Positions 53,471-61,177 of a stretch of DNA of 64,000 nt are shown here, in pieces. The stretch is from JBBDST01 sp040904765 (GTDB lineage: Bacteria; Actinomycetota; Nitriliruptoria; Nitriliruptorales; Nitriliruptoraceae). The notes under the pieces were generated by a model, which ran no database searches, had not been told where the DNA came from, and saw only the letters and a program-made list of their open reading frames with translations. Position 1 is the first letter of the stretch. The number at the start of each line of letters is the position of its first letter. The DNA is taken from contig JBBDST010000026.1 of the NCBI GenBank assembly GCA_040904765.1, positions 62,001 through 126,000 on the forward strand. Reading direction: 5' to 3'. Position numbers and translations under genes: made by a program.

Positions 53471-55114
53471 GTGGAAATGTTCGCGCAGATCGCAGTTGTG
53501 CTGGTGGTGTGTGTCGCTGCGGGGGCCTTGTGTGTGTTGCTGCGTCAACCGCTAGTTGTCGGGCTCCTTGCCGCCGGCATTGCCGTTGGCCCTCAGGTAC
53601 TTGGCGTGGTTGATTCGACCGCCGAAATTCGCCTGTTATCTGAGATCGGTATTGCACTATTGCTATTTGTGGTCGGACTGAAACTCGACGTGAGAATCGT
53701 CAAAAAGTTAGGTCCGGTTGCGCTTGCAACCGGACTTGGTCAGGTGGCGTTCACGTCACTGTTTGGGTTTTTTATTGCCCGATTTTTCGGTTTCGATATG
53801 GTCTCAGCGGCGTATGTTGCGGTCGCTTTGACGTTTTCATCCACCATCATCATCGTGAAACTGCTCGCTGATAAACGGGAACTGGACACGTTGCACGGCA
53901 GGATCGCGTTGGGGTTTTTGATCGTGCAAGACATCGTGGTGGTGCTAGCCATGATCGTGATCACTGCGGTGGGTGACACGGCCGCAGACGTGAATCTGGC
54001 TCAGCAGATTGCGGGCGTGTTTGGTCGAGGCGCTCTGCTGCTGGTGTTCGTGTTGTTGTTCGGTCGGTATGCGGCCTCGCGGGTGTTACATCTGTTGGCC
54101 CGCTCGTCAGAACTTTTAGTGTTAGGCGCGGTGATGTGGGCTGTGCTGCTCGGCGCCGTGTCGTATTTGCTTGGTTTTTCGAGTGAAGTTGGTGCGTTCT
54201 TGGCTGGCATGTCGCTGGCATCCACGATCTACCGCGAACCGCTCAGCAGTCGACTATCCACGTTGCGTGATTTCTTGCTGGTGTTTTTCTTCATCGATTT
54301 AGGAACGCAGTTTGATCTGGCTGCAGCGGTTGATCAACTGGGGGTGGCAGTCGTGTTCTCCCTTTTTGTGCTGGTCGGAAATCCGCTGATCGTGCTGGTG
54401 ATCATGGGAGCAATGGGTTATCGCAAGAAGGTGTCATTCAAAGCGGGTTTAACCGTCGCGCAGATCAGCGAATTTTCCCTGATTTTGGTGGCACTTGGGG
54501 TAACGCAAGGCCACATCGGTGGTGATGTGCTTGGCCTAGTTACCGCTGTTGGATTGGTGACCATTACCGGCTCGACCTATCTAATTATGAACTCCGATGC
54601 GATCTATGAGCGGATCGCCCCACTGTTGCGGGTGTTTGAACGCAAACACCCCAAAACGTTAGTGCTGGATGATGAGGATGTGCCGCCAGCTGAATACATC
54701 GTGGTTGGTGTTGGGCGGCTTGGTCGAATTGTTTGTGAGGCACTGATCAACGCGAAATATCGGGTGCTTGGGGTCGATTTTGATCCGAAGTTGGCGCGTT
54801 TCGACACCTTAAATTTGCCGCTTATGTATGGGGATGCGGACGATCCGGACCTGCCTGGTCAACTGCCGTTAGACGACGCCAAATGGGTGATTGCGACGGT
54901 GCGCGACTTTGAAACCAACCTGCATTTGGTGGGGGCACTGAAGCGGTCTGGTTTTACGGGCCAAATTGCGGTCGCAGCTCAAACTGATCTGCAGGCAGGC
55001 CAGTTACGCGCAGCTGGCGCAGACGTCACGATCCGCCCGCTGCATGCAGCACTCGAACCACTTATGGCTGCTTTAGAACTCCGTGATACACACGATGACA
55101 ACACCGCCACATAA
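53471..55114 (+). CDS. CPA2-type monovalent cation:proton antiporter with TrkA-N domain
   Basis: A 547-residue protein: about 12 hydrophobic segments in residues 1-380, including FLIVQDIVVVLAM (conserved QD of Kef/CPA2 proteins), then a cytoplasmic NAD-binding TrkA-N/RCK domain (about 410-535, VVGVGRLGRIV). KefB/KefC or RosB relatives export K+ or Na+ against protons, gated by nucleotide binding. A strong AAGGAGG precedes the GTG start. Its own terminator follows. Confidence 0.92.
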   Translation: MEMFAQIAVVLVVCVAAGALCVLLRQPLVVGLLAAGIAVGPQVLGVVDSTAEIRLLSEIGIALLLFVVGLKLDVRIVKKLGPVALATGLGQVAFTSLFGFFIARFFGFDMVSAAYVAVALTFSSTIIIVKLLADKRELDTLHGRIALGFLIVQDIVVVLAMIVITAVGDTAADVNLAQQIAGVFGRGALLLVFVLLFGRYAASRVLHLLARSSELLVLGAVMWAVLLGAVSYLLGFSSEVGAFLAGMSLASTIYREPLSSRLSTLRDFLLVFFFIDLGTQFDLAAAVDQLGVAVVFSLFVLVGNPLIVLVIMGAMGYRKKVSFKAGLTVAQISEFSLILVALGVTQGHIGGDVLGLVTAVGLVTITGSTYLIMNSDAIYERIAPLLRVFERKHPKTLVLDDEDVPPAEYIVVGVGRLGRIVCEALINAKYRVLGVDFDPKLARFDTLNLPLMYGDADDPDLPGQLPLDDAKWVIATVRDFETNLHLVGALKRSGFTGQIAVAAQTDLQAGQLRAAGADVTIRPLHAALEPLMAALELRDTHDDNTAT

Positions 55115-55130
55115 GGCCGATACATGCAAT

Positions 55131-55160
55131 GTCCCCCGCCTACAAAAGTAGACGGGGGAC
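55131..55160. terminator. Bidirectional terminator between antiporter gene and tRNA-Asn
   Basis: Two 13-nt arms (55131-55143 and 55148-55160) around an AAAA loop; one position is a G-U pair in the minus-strand RNA, making the hairpin stronger for tRNA-Asn. It lies 16 nt after the antiporter stop and 9 nt beyond the tRNA 3' end. Confidence 0.8.
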
Positions 55161-55169
55161 ACCACGTTG

Positions 55170-55242
55170 CTCCGGGGGCCGGGCTCGAACCGGCGACATC
55201 TCACTTAACAGGCGAGCGCTCTGCCTACTGAGCTACCCCGGA
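55170..55242 (-). tRNA. tRNA-Asn (anticodon GTT)
   Basis: Full cloverleaf on the minus strand: acceptor stem TCCGGGG/CCCCGGA, D-arm GCTC...GAGC, anticodon stem CTCGC/GTGAG with loop CTGTTAA (anticodon GTT), T-arm GCCGG-TTCGAGC-CCGGC and discriminator G. The 3' CCA is not encoded (GCA follows), so it must be added after transcription. Confidence 0.97.
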
Positions 55243-55278
55243 CCGTGCACCAATACAAAATGTGCAGGTGACGGTTAA

Positions 55279-55284
55279 AGCGTA
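55279..55284 (-). promoter_or_regulatory. Candidate -10 box of tRNA-Asn
   Basis: TACGCT on the minus strand, 36 nt before the tRNA 5' end, with TCGCCA 18 nt farther upstream (55308-55303) as a possible -35. Confidence 0.45.
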
Positions 55285-55314
55285 GCGGTGCGGTGGGGCG
55301 TGTGGCGAACCGGC

Positions 55315-55923
55315 CTACTGGGGGAGGTCAACTTGTTTGAATTCGTGTAACGCAACCGGGTTGTTGACTAGCTCGACAATAAGTTTGACCCGTTCGATGG
55401 CTGCGTCAGTGTCGCCTGTTGGACGATCCATCAAGCGGACAAACACGGCGCGTATGTCGGTGATGAACGTTGGTACACCCCACACTTGGTGGGTGTGTTC
55501 ATTCACATGATGTTCGCCCGCAAGGACCTTTTTGGGGGCGCCGGTGTTGATGTGGGCAAATACGGCGTCAGTGTCTACTTCGCAGGCGTCTAACACCTGG
55601 GCGATGACGGCAGGATCTTTCAGATCGGCGCCGTCGTCGTGCCGGGCGGCAAACAGCGCTTGGTGCACGCGCGGAAACAGCGCCGGATAGTGGTCGCGGA
55701 CGCTAAGACCTGCAAGCAACGCCAACACGCCAGAAGCGTTGTCGTTTGCCGCAGCGGCAAAAAAAGTTTCGCTGCCGCCATCGAAATGCCCTGCAGAGAG
55801 CGAAAATGGGGTGAATGTGACGTCAAACGGCGCATCGGCGGCAAGGGCAGTGAGCACAAACTCGTTGGCGTTGCGCGCAAACGGGCAGAGATAGTCAAAT
55901 GTGAGTGCAAACGTGTATGGCAT
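55315..55923 (-). CDS. DsbA-fold oxidoreductase family protein
   Basis: A 202-residue thioredoxin-fold protein of the DsbA/FrnE type with an inserted helical domain and the cis-Pro loop GVPTFI. The usual CXXC site reads CPFA (Cys13, Ala16), so only the first cysteine remains. It resembles mycothiol-dependent nitroreductase/DsbA-like proteins of actinobacteria; one-Cys chemistry with a low-molecular-weight thiol or an isomerase role is possible. No signal peptide. Confidence 0.85.
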   Translation of the reverse strand: MPYTFALTFDYLCPFARNANEFVLTALAADAPFDVTFTPFSLSAGHFDGGSETFFAAAANDNASGVLALLAGLSVRDHYPALFPRVHQALFAARHDDGADLKDPAVIAQVLDACEVDTDAVFAHINTGAPKKVLAGEHHVNEHTHQVWGVPTFITDIRAVFVRLMDRPTGDTDAAIERVKLIVELVNNPVALHEFKQVDLPQ

Positions 55924-55947
55924 GAAAAGGCCTTCATGGTTGGCAAG

Positions 55948-56358
55948 TCAGGTGAAACAGGCAGCGATCTCGGAAAAAGTGTTGCCGCAGGCAGTTTGTA
56001 CCGCGCGCATCGTCAGCGCCGAGGCGATAAATGCCCCCCATGCCAGACCAACATATTCGCGTTGTTCGCGGCGTAAAGCGGCGATACGTCCGCCGATCAT
56101 TGCGATCAACGGAAACAGCGATCCGTACAGGTAGTGAAACCAGATTAAGGGTCGTCCGGTAACGCGATAGCCGATTATCAGCATCACCAGGCCCAGCACC
56201 GTTTGGAGCACCAGGATGTTTTCGGTCCAGTGTTGTACGGCCCAGAACGCAACTGGCGTGTCGCGCCGTCTCATGAGCCGCAAAGTTAAACCCCAGAACA
56301 TCAGTATCAAGAAAAGCGCGATGATGATGGCGCCGATGATGCGATGGATAGAAGTCAC
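55948..56358 (-). CDS. Four-segment membrane protein; unknown
   Basis: A 136-residue protein with four hydrophobic segments (about 7-28, 48-66, 75-92, 104-120) and His residues in or near them (His5, His43, His75). The layout resembles small cytochrome b561- or DUF-type four-helix proteins, but I cannot assign it. A TACGCT hexamer (minus strand, 56391-56386) lies 27 nt upstream. It precedes the DsbA-fold gene by 24 nt, so they may be co-transcribed. Confidence 0.7.
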   Translation of the reverse strand: MTSIHRIIGAIIIALFLILMFWGLTLRLMRRRDTPVAFWAVQHWTENILVLQTVLGLVMLIIGYRVTGRPLIWFHYLYGSLFPLIAMIGGRIAALRREQREYVGLAWGAFIASALTMRAVQTACGNTFSEIAACFT

Positions 56359-56456
56359 GTGAGACCACCCAAGTCAATGGGCTCTAGCGTACCGTTGGTA
56401 GGGCACGGGGCCGTGTGGGCGGTCAAGACAGTTGCAAAGAGCGAAAGGATCACCAC

Positions 56457-56747
56457 ATGATGTGTGCGTTTTCAATTGCGCCGCTTGGTGCAGGCGAGTC
56501 GGTTGGGGAGTTTGTCGCCGACATCGTCAAAATCGTGCGTGCCAGCGGACTTGAGCATGAAACCAACGCGATGTTCACCAACGTTTCGGGGCCGGTGACA
56601 GACGTGTTTGGATTGCTTGAACGTTGCGTCGCCTACGCCGATGAACATCACGTTCGGGTCACTATCACGGCAAAATTTGATCACCGGCCTGGTTCTGAAG
56701 CGACGTTGACGTCAAAACGTGAACGGGTTGAACGGCTGTTGGATTGA
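56457..56747 (+). CDS. MTH1187-type thiamine-binding family protein
   Basis: A 96-residue protein similar to the MTH1187/YkoF-like thiamine-binding superfamily: SIAPLGAGESVGEFVADIVKIV..., AMFTNVSG and VTITAKFDHRPG. Family members bind thiamine or HMP-like ligands and may supply them to salvage. GAAAGGA lies upstream; two consecutive ATG codons (56457, 56460) are possible starts. Confidence 0.8.
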   Translation: MMCAFSIAPLGAGESVGEFVADIVKIVRASGLEHETNAMFTNVSGPVTDVFGLLERCVAYADEHHVRVTITAKFDHRPGSEATLTSKRERVERLLD

Positions 56748-56834
56748 ATCGGCACGGTGACGTTGGACTCTGCCGGTGCACGGCGAAACGGTTAGGCTTC
56801 AAAGCAAACTCGTCACACGATGCGGAGTAGATGC

Positions 56835-57083
56835 GTGCGCGTTCCTCGAATAGTCACGTTTGTTATGGGTGGGCTGTGTGGCGGCATGGTCGTGTACCTA
56901 AGCGATGAAACCAACGGCATCCATCGGCGTCGCAGCGCAGTACGTGACGTGACACGCCTCGCCGGGCGAGTTGGGGCACGAGCAGTTTCGGGTGCGTATG
57001 AGGCTGCAACAGAGTTCAAGACAGTTGCTCGCGATACCTTCAACGACCAGCGGGCCGATCATCGTGATGCACCGCCAACGTAA
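56835..57083 (+). CDS. Small membrane-anchored protein (YtxH-like)
   Basis: An 82-residue protein with one hydrophobic segment near the N-terminus (PRIVTFVMGGLCGGMVVYLS, about 3-22) and a charged helical tail, as in YtxH-like stress proteins. GGAG lies 8 nt before the GTG at 56835; the ATG at 56820 overlaps that ribosome site. A TAGGCT hexamer lies at 56793-56798. Function unknown. Confidence 0.55.
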   Translation: MRVPRIVTFVMGGLCGGMVVYLSDETNGIHRRRSAVRDVTRLAGRVGARAVSGAYEAATEFKTVARDTFNDQRADHRDAPPT

Positions 57084-57137
57084 AAGATTCGCCTTCAAGC
57101 AGTTTCGGGATCGTCAAGGGTGTAAGGGAGCAGCAAC

Positions 57138-58355
57138 ATGGATCTTTCGTTAAGCCCACGGGCAGAAGAACAGCGCGCAGCACTGCTCGACTTTATGGAT
57201 GAGTGGGTGTATCCAAACGAGTCGACCTATTTTGCGCAGATTGAAGCCTCCGGGGAGCGGCACTTTCATCCCCCGATCATGGAAGAGTTGAAAGCTGAAG
57301 CGCGCCGTCGGGGCCTTTGGAACATGTTTCTGCCAAATTCGGACCACGGCACAGGACTGACCAACCTTGAGTATGCGCACTTGGCAGAGATTCTTGGCCG
57401 TTCGGTGTTTGTTGCTCCTGAAGCCACCAACTGCAACGCGCCAGACACCGGCAACATGGAAACGTTGCACATGTTTGCCACCGAAAAGCAAAAACAGCAG
57501 TGGCTTGAGCCGCTGTTCAACGGCGAGATTCGCTCAGCCTTTTTGATGACCGAACCCGACGTTGCTTCATCTGATGCGCGCAACATTCGTTCGTCGATCG
57601 TGCGTGACGGGGACCATTGGGTGCTAAACGGTCGCAAATGGTGGTCAACGAACGCAGCCGGTCCACGCTGCAAGATCGCGATCTTTATGGGTGTTTCAAA
57701 CCCTGATGCTGAGACGTACCGTCAACAGTCGATGGTACTCGTCCCCTTTGGCACCCCCGGTTTTGAGATTGTGCGTGAACTGCCGGTGTTTGGGCATTAC
57801 GACGGTGCAGGCGGTCACCCGGAAGTGCGCATGACTGACGTACGGGTGCCGCTTGACAACATGCTTGGCAACGAAGGGGACGGCTTTTTGATCGCCCAGG
57901 CACGGCTTGGACCTGGCCGCATCCACCACTGCATGCGTCTGATCGGTATGGCGGAACGGGCGTTTGACTTGATGGTGATCCGTGCGCTTGAACGCCAACC
58001 GTTTGGTAAACCCATCACCGAGCAGGGCTTGTTTCAGCATTGGATCGCACAGGCGCGCATCAAAATTGAACAGACCCGCCTGCTGACGTTAAAAACGGCG
58101 CATCTGATGGACACCGTCGGCAACAAGGGTGCCCGCATGGAAATCGCAGCGATCAAAGTGGCTGCCCCACAGATGGCCGAATGGGTGCTCGATAAGGCGA
58201 TCCAGACCCATGGTGCCGGCGGGTTTAGTAACGACTGGCCATTGGCGTTGATGTGGGCCCATGCACGCACACTGCGGATGGCTGACGGCCCAGACGAAGT
58301 ACACGAAATGTCACTGGCCCGGCGTGAAATCAAGCGCTACCTGCCACAAACGTAA
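57138..58355 (+). CDS. Acyl-CoA dehydrogenase family protein (ACAD10/11-like)
   Basis: A 405-residue flavoprotein of the acyl-CoA dehydrogenase superfamily: FLMTEPDVASSDARN (substrate region), KWWSTNAAG, PRCKIAIFMG, and a C-terminus with QTHGAGGFSNDWPLA and DGPDEVHEM. This pattern fits the ACAD10/11 branch used on long-chain or hydroxy-acyl substrates. FAD-linked dehydrogenation at C2-C3 is expected. AAGGGAG lies upstream of the ATG. A hairpin (58362-58400, 9-bp stem) follows. Confidence 0.9.
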   Translation: MDLSLSPRAEEQRAALLDFMDEWVYPNESTYFAQIEASGERHFHPPIMEELKAEARRRGLWNMFLPNSDHGTGLTNLEYAHLAEILGRSVFVAPEATNCNAPDTGNMETLHMFATEKQKQQWLEPLFNGEIRSAFLMTEPDVASSDARNIRSSIVRDGDHWVLNGRKWWSTNAAGPRCKIAIFMGVSNPDAETYRQQSMVLVPFGTPGFEIVRELPVFGHYDGAGGHPEVRMTDVRVPLDNMLGNEGDGFLIAQARLGPGRIHHCMRLIGMAERAFDLMVIRALERQPFGKPITEQGLFQHWIAQARIKIEQTRLLTLKTAHLMDTVGNKGARMEIAAIKVAAPQMAEWVLDKAIQTHGAGGFSNDWPLALMWAHARTLRMADGPDEVHEMSLARREIKRYLPQT

Positions 58356-58433
58356 TGAACAGCTGGGCTGGCAAGTGGTCATGACTGCTGGCAGCCCAGC
58401 GTGTCCGATGCACGCGCTCATCTGGTCATCGAC

Positions 58434-58607
58434 TACGCTTTGGCTATGGCTGAATACCGTTTTGGTGTACGGCGCGGACCTTGGTTCGCCCCGTGAGGTC
58501 GCGGACGACGAATGCTGGTCAGCATTCCCCGCAGCTTTGTTGCCGGCGTGAGCTAGTCAACGCCGGGGTTCAGTCCTGCACCGCATCACATTCGTGATGC
58601 GGTTTTT
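58434..58607 (+). ncRNA. Structured leader of the PhnD-type operon (candidate attenuator/riboswitch)
   Basis: From a TACGCT hexamer (58434-58439, candidate -10) to the phnD-type start there are ~194 nt without a convincing gene. Three ordered hairpins are visible: 58511-58526 (6-bp perfect, GGTC loop), 58543-58566 (7-bp, GC-rich) and a perfect 10-bp terminator (58580-58603) with T-tract. This is the layout of a transcription-attenuation leader. It does not match any riboswitch family I know. Confidence 0.45.
58580..58607 (+). terminator. Strong intrinsic terminator 25 nt upstream of the phnD-type gene
   Basis: Perfect 10-bp stem (58580-58589 and 58594-58603), 4-nt loop ATTC, then TTTT. It stands before, not after, the operon it faces, so it either ends a transcript from upstream or acts as a regulated attenuator. 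The ribosome site (AAAGGAAG) of the next gene lies just after it. Confidence 0.8.
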
Positions 58608-58632
58608 CGTATGTTCGAAAAGGAAGCCTGGG

Positions 58633-59553
58633 ATGAATACACGAAGTGGAGTGTTGCGGATCGTCAGCGCGATCGTTGGGGCAGGCCTGGTCTTGTCAGC
58701 ATGCGGCAGTCAAGACGAGGTTGATGCGGGAGCACTGGGAATCAGCGAACTTCGCGTCGGGCTGATTCCCAATATCGCCCCGGAAGAACAGCGCGCACGA
58801 TATGCCCCGTTTGGCGAGTACCTGTCCGAACAGTTAGATATTCCGGTCGAACTGTTTGTCGCCAGCGACTACGCCGGGGTCGTCACTGCCTTAGCCAACG
58901 GGCAACTTGACATGGCTTACCTGGGCGGGCTGACCTACCTGCAAGCAAACGAGCAAGTTGAACTGGTGCCGTTGGTCACCGAGGTGGACCGCGAAACCAA
59001 AACCACCGAGTACTACTCGGCAATTGTCGTGCCGGCCGATTCGCCACTGCAAACCCTCGAAGACCTGTTGAACGCTGATGCGGTGCTTGCGCTGGGAGAC
59101 GTCGCTTCAACCTCAGGCAGCCTGTATCCGCGCAGCATGATTGTTGATGCCGGGGCCACCTGTTCGCTTCGTCAACTCGACAGCTGCCCACCGCTTCGCC
59201 AAGTGGTGTTCACCGGCGGGCATGACGCGGCTGCACAGGCCGTGCTGTCGGGAAGTGCCGATGCGGCCGGAATGGAACTGCGCATTCTTCACCGCCTTGA
59301 ACGTGACGGTGCCGTGCCTGTCGGCGCGTTGCGTGTGATCGCGCAAGCACCCGTTGAGGGCTACCCGTGGGTGTTGCGTTCGGCGTTGGGTGAGCCGGCT
59401 GAGCAGGCAATCCGAAACGTCTTTTTGGCGCTTGATGATCCCGAACTGCTGGATCTGTTACGTGCCGAGTCGTATGTCGCAGCAACACCAGATATGTATC
59501 AGGACATGCGTGGACGGGCCGAAGCGTTTGGTTTTCTGAGCCCAACGTCATAG
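58633..59553 (+). CDS. Phosphate/phosphite/phosphonate-type ABC substrate-binding lipoprotein (PhnD-like)
   Basis: A 306-residue lipoprotein (signal 1-23, lipobox LSAC with Cys24) with the PhnD/PtxB fold: LRVGLIPN, YAPFGEYLSEQLDIPVELFVASDYAGVV, LANGQLDMAYLG, GDVASTSGSLYP and FTGGHDAAAQAVLSGSADAAG. The family binds phosphonates or phosphite, but related proteins bind other anions. ATG 58633 has AAAGGAAG upstream. First gene of a four-gene operon; 16 nt to the ATPase. Confidence 0.9.
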   Translation: MNTRSGVLRIVSAIVGAGLVLSACGSQDEVDAGALGISELRVGLIPNIAPEEQRARYAPFGEYLSEQLDIPVELFVASDYAGVVTALANGQLDMAYLGGLTYLQANEQVELVPLVTEVDRETKTTEYYSAIVVPADSPLQTLEDLLNADAVLALGDVASTSGSLYPRSMIVDAGATCSLRQLDSCPPLRQVVFTGGHDAAAQAVLSGSADAAGMELRILHRLERDGAVPVGALRVIAQAPVEGYPWVLRSALGEPAEQAIRNVFLALDDPELLDLLRAESYVAATPDMYQDMRGRAEAFGFLSPTS

Positions 59554-59569
59554 CGAAAGTAGGGGAGCT

Positions 59570-60304
59570 ATGTGGGAACTGCGCGGTGTCTGGTTAACCC
59601 ATCCGTTAGCGACGTCTTACACGTTACAAAACGTCAAACTTCGGATCGATAACGGCGAACAGGTGGTTGTGCTCGGTTCCTCAGGGGCCGGCAAGTCAAC
59701 GCTGCTGCGTTGCCTTGCCGGTGATCTGGCACCAACACACGGGACATTGAGTCGTAACAGTATTGACGTGTATGCCAGTGATACTGCCCGTAAGGGGTAC
59801 TTAAATAATGTCGCGATGATCCGTCAGACCGGCGATTTGGTGCCACGGTTGACGGCCCGCAGCAACCTGTTAGTGGCGGTTGCAAGCCAGTGGCGCCTGA
59901 CTGATCTGGCGCAGATCGTGTTGCGTCGATCGACCCGTTTTGATGCTGACGTGCTGGCGTTAGCCAAAACCCACGGGGTGTCGCACCTGATGGCGTCACC
60001 CGTTGAACGGCTTTCAGGTGGGGAACGCCAACGCATCGCGTTGCTGCAGGCACTGTTGCGCCAACCGCAACTCATTTTGGCGGATGAACCAACGACCGGT
60101 CTTGACCCCGCGACAGCTACGGCAGCACTTGAGGCACTGCGGGCTGTGACTGACGTGACCCTCGTTGTGGCCACCCACGATCTGACGGTGGCTGCCACGT
60201 TTCCGCGCATGGTCGCAATAAAAAATGGTTTAGTCGTTCACGACGGGGCGCCACTTACCTCACATGATCTTGCCGAGCTGTATGCGGCCGACCTTTTGGA
60301 GTGA
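59570..60304 (+). CDS. ABC transporter ATP-binding protein (PhnC-like)
   Basis: A 244-residue ABC ATPase with Walker A GSSGAGKST (36-44), Q-loop at RQTGDLV, signature LSGGERQR, Walker B LILADEPTTGLD and the switch His (VATHDL). It fits the PhnC group of phosphonate importers. GTG-type coupling: its stop overlaps the permease start by 4 nt. Confidence 0.92.
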   Translation: MWELRGVWLTHPLATSYTLQNVKLRIDNGEQVVVLGSSGAGKSTLLRCLAGDLAPTHGTLSRNSIDVYASDTARKGYLNNVAMIRQTGDLVPRLTARSNLLVAVASQWRLTDLAQIVLRRSTRFDADVLALAKTHGVSHLMASPVERLSGGERQRIALLQALLRQPQLILADEPTTGLDPATATAALEALRAVTDVTLVVATHDLTVAATFPRMVAIKNGLVVHDGAPLTSHDLAELYAADLLE

Positions 60305-61101
60305 CGATGAAACCCCGTTTTTCTGCAACGCGAAGGGTCGGCAACGGCACGATCGTCATTTTGGTGTTGGCATGGTCGCTTCACGAAACCGGCGTTGGGA
60401 TCACCAGTTTGATTGACGGTCGTGCCGGCGCGCTACGGATGTTGAAAGGCGTCGCAAGCCCGGACATGTCAGGTGAGTTTTTGGGGATCGTTGGCAGTGC
60501 GATTGTTGAAACGCTGCATATATCGTTGGCCGCTTTAGTGTTTGCCGTCGTGCTAGGAGTGCCGCTTGCGTTGCTGATTGCCGGCAATGTTGGTGCGCCC
60601 GCATTCATACGTCAAGGGGCGGTGGTGGCCGCAGCGACGCTGCGTGGGGTACCGGAACTGCTGCTTGCGTTAGTGTTTGTTGCAACGGTCGGGTTGGGTC
60701 CTGCGGCCGGGGTGTATGCGATCGGTCTGCATGGGGCCGGCCTGTTGGCAAAACTGCTGTCAGAACAGCTCGAAGCGGTGCCGCGCGGGCCGGTAACTGC
60801 GATTCGTGCGATGGGTGCACCACGCTATGTGATCGCCGGTTTTGGCATCATCCCTCAAGCGTCAAGTGACATCGTGTCGCTGATCTTGTATCAGTGGGAG
60901 TGCAATATTCGCACGGCAACGATCGTCGGGTTTGTCGGTGGCGGCGGGGTCGGGCAACTGCTCGATATTGCGTTAAAACTGTTCCGTTACGACGAACTGG
61001 CAACGCTCGTGCTGGCGGTACTGGCAATAATTTTGGCGGTCGACATGTTCTCACGGGCTTTACGGCAACGTGTCGGAGCGACGGTTTCCTCGGTGCAGTA
61101 A
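60301..61101 (+). CDS. ABC transporter permease (PhnE-like)
   Basis: A 266-residue membrane protein with about six hydrophobic segments and the permease EAA-like loop (ALEAVPRGPVTAIRAMGAPRYVIAGFGIIPQA, near residues 155-185). PhnE family. GTG 60301 overlaps the ATPase stop by 4 nt; ATG 60307 is an alternative. It completes a PhnD-PhnC-PhnE importer; no phosphonate-degrading enzyme gene follows. Confidence 0.9.
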   Translation: MTMKPRFSATRRVGNGTIVILVLAWSLHETGVGITSLIDGRAGALRMLKGVASPDMSGEFLGIVGSAIVETLHISLAALVFAVVLGVPLALLIAGNVGAPAFIRQGAVVAAATLRGVPELLLALVFVATVGLGPAAGVYAIGLHGAGLLAKLLSEQLEAVPRGPVTAIRAMGAPRYVIAGFGIIPQASSDIVSLILYQWECNIRTATIVGFVGGGGVGQLLDIALKLFRYDELATLVLAVLAIILAVDMFSRALRQRVGATVSSVQ

Positions 61102-61177
61102 AGTCGTGTCTGGAGAGTTTTTTGGCAGACGCCACTGCAGGCGATGGTGTGCGTGGGAGCAATCAAGGGGTACCAGC

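Noticed and set aside
55934..56377. 147-codon minus-strand frame overlapping the four-segment membrane gene
   Set aside because: It lies in a different frame over the same DNA, is His/Arg-rich without membrane segments, and the 136-residue frame has clear helices.
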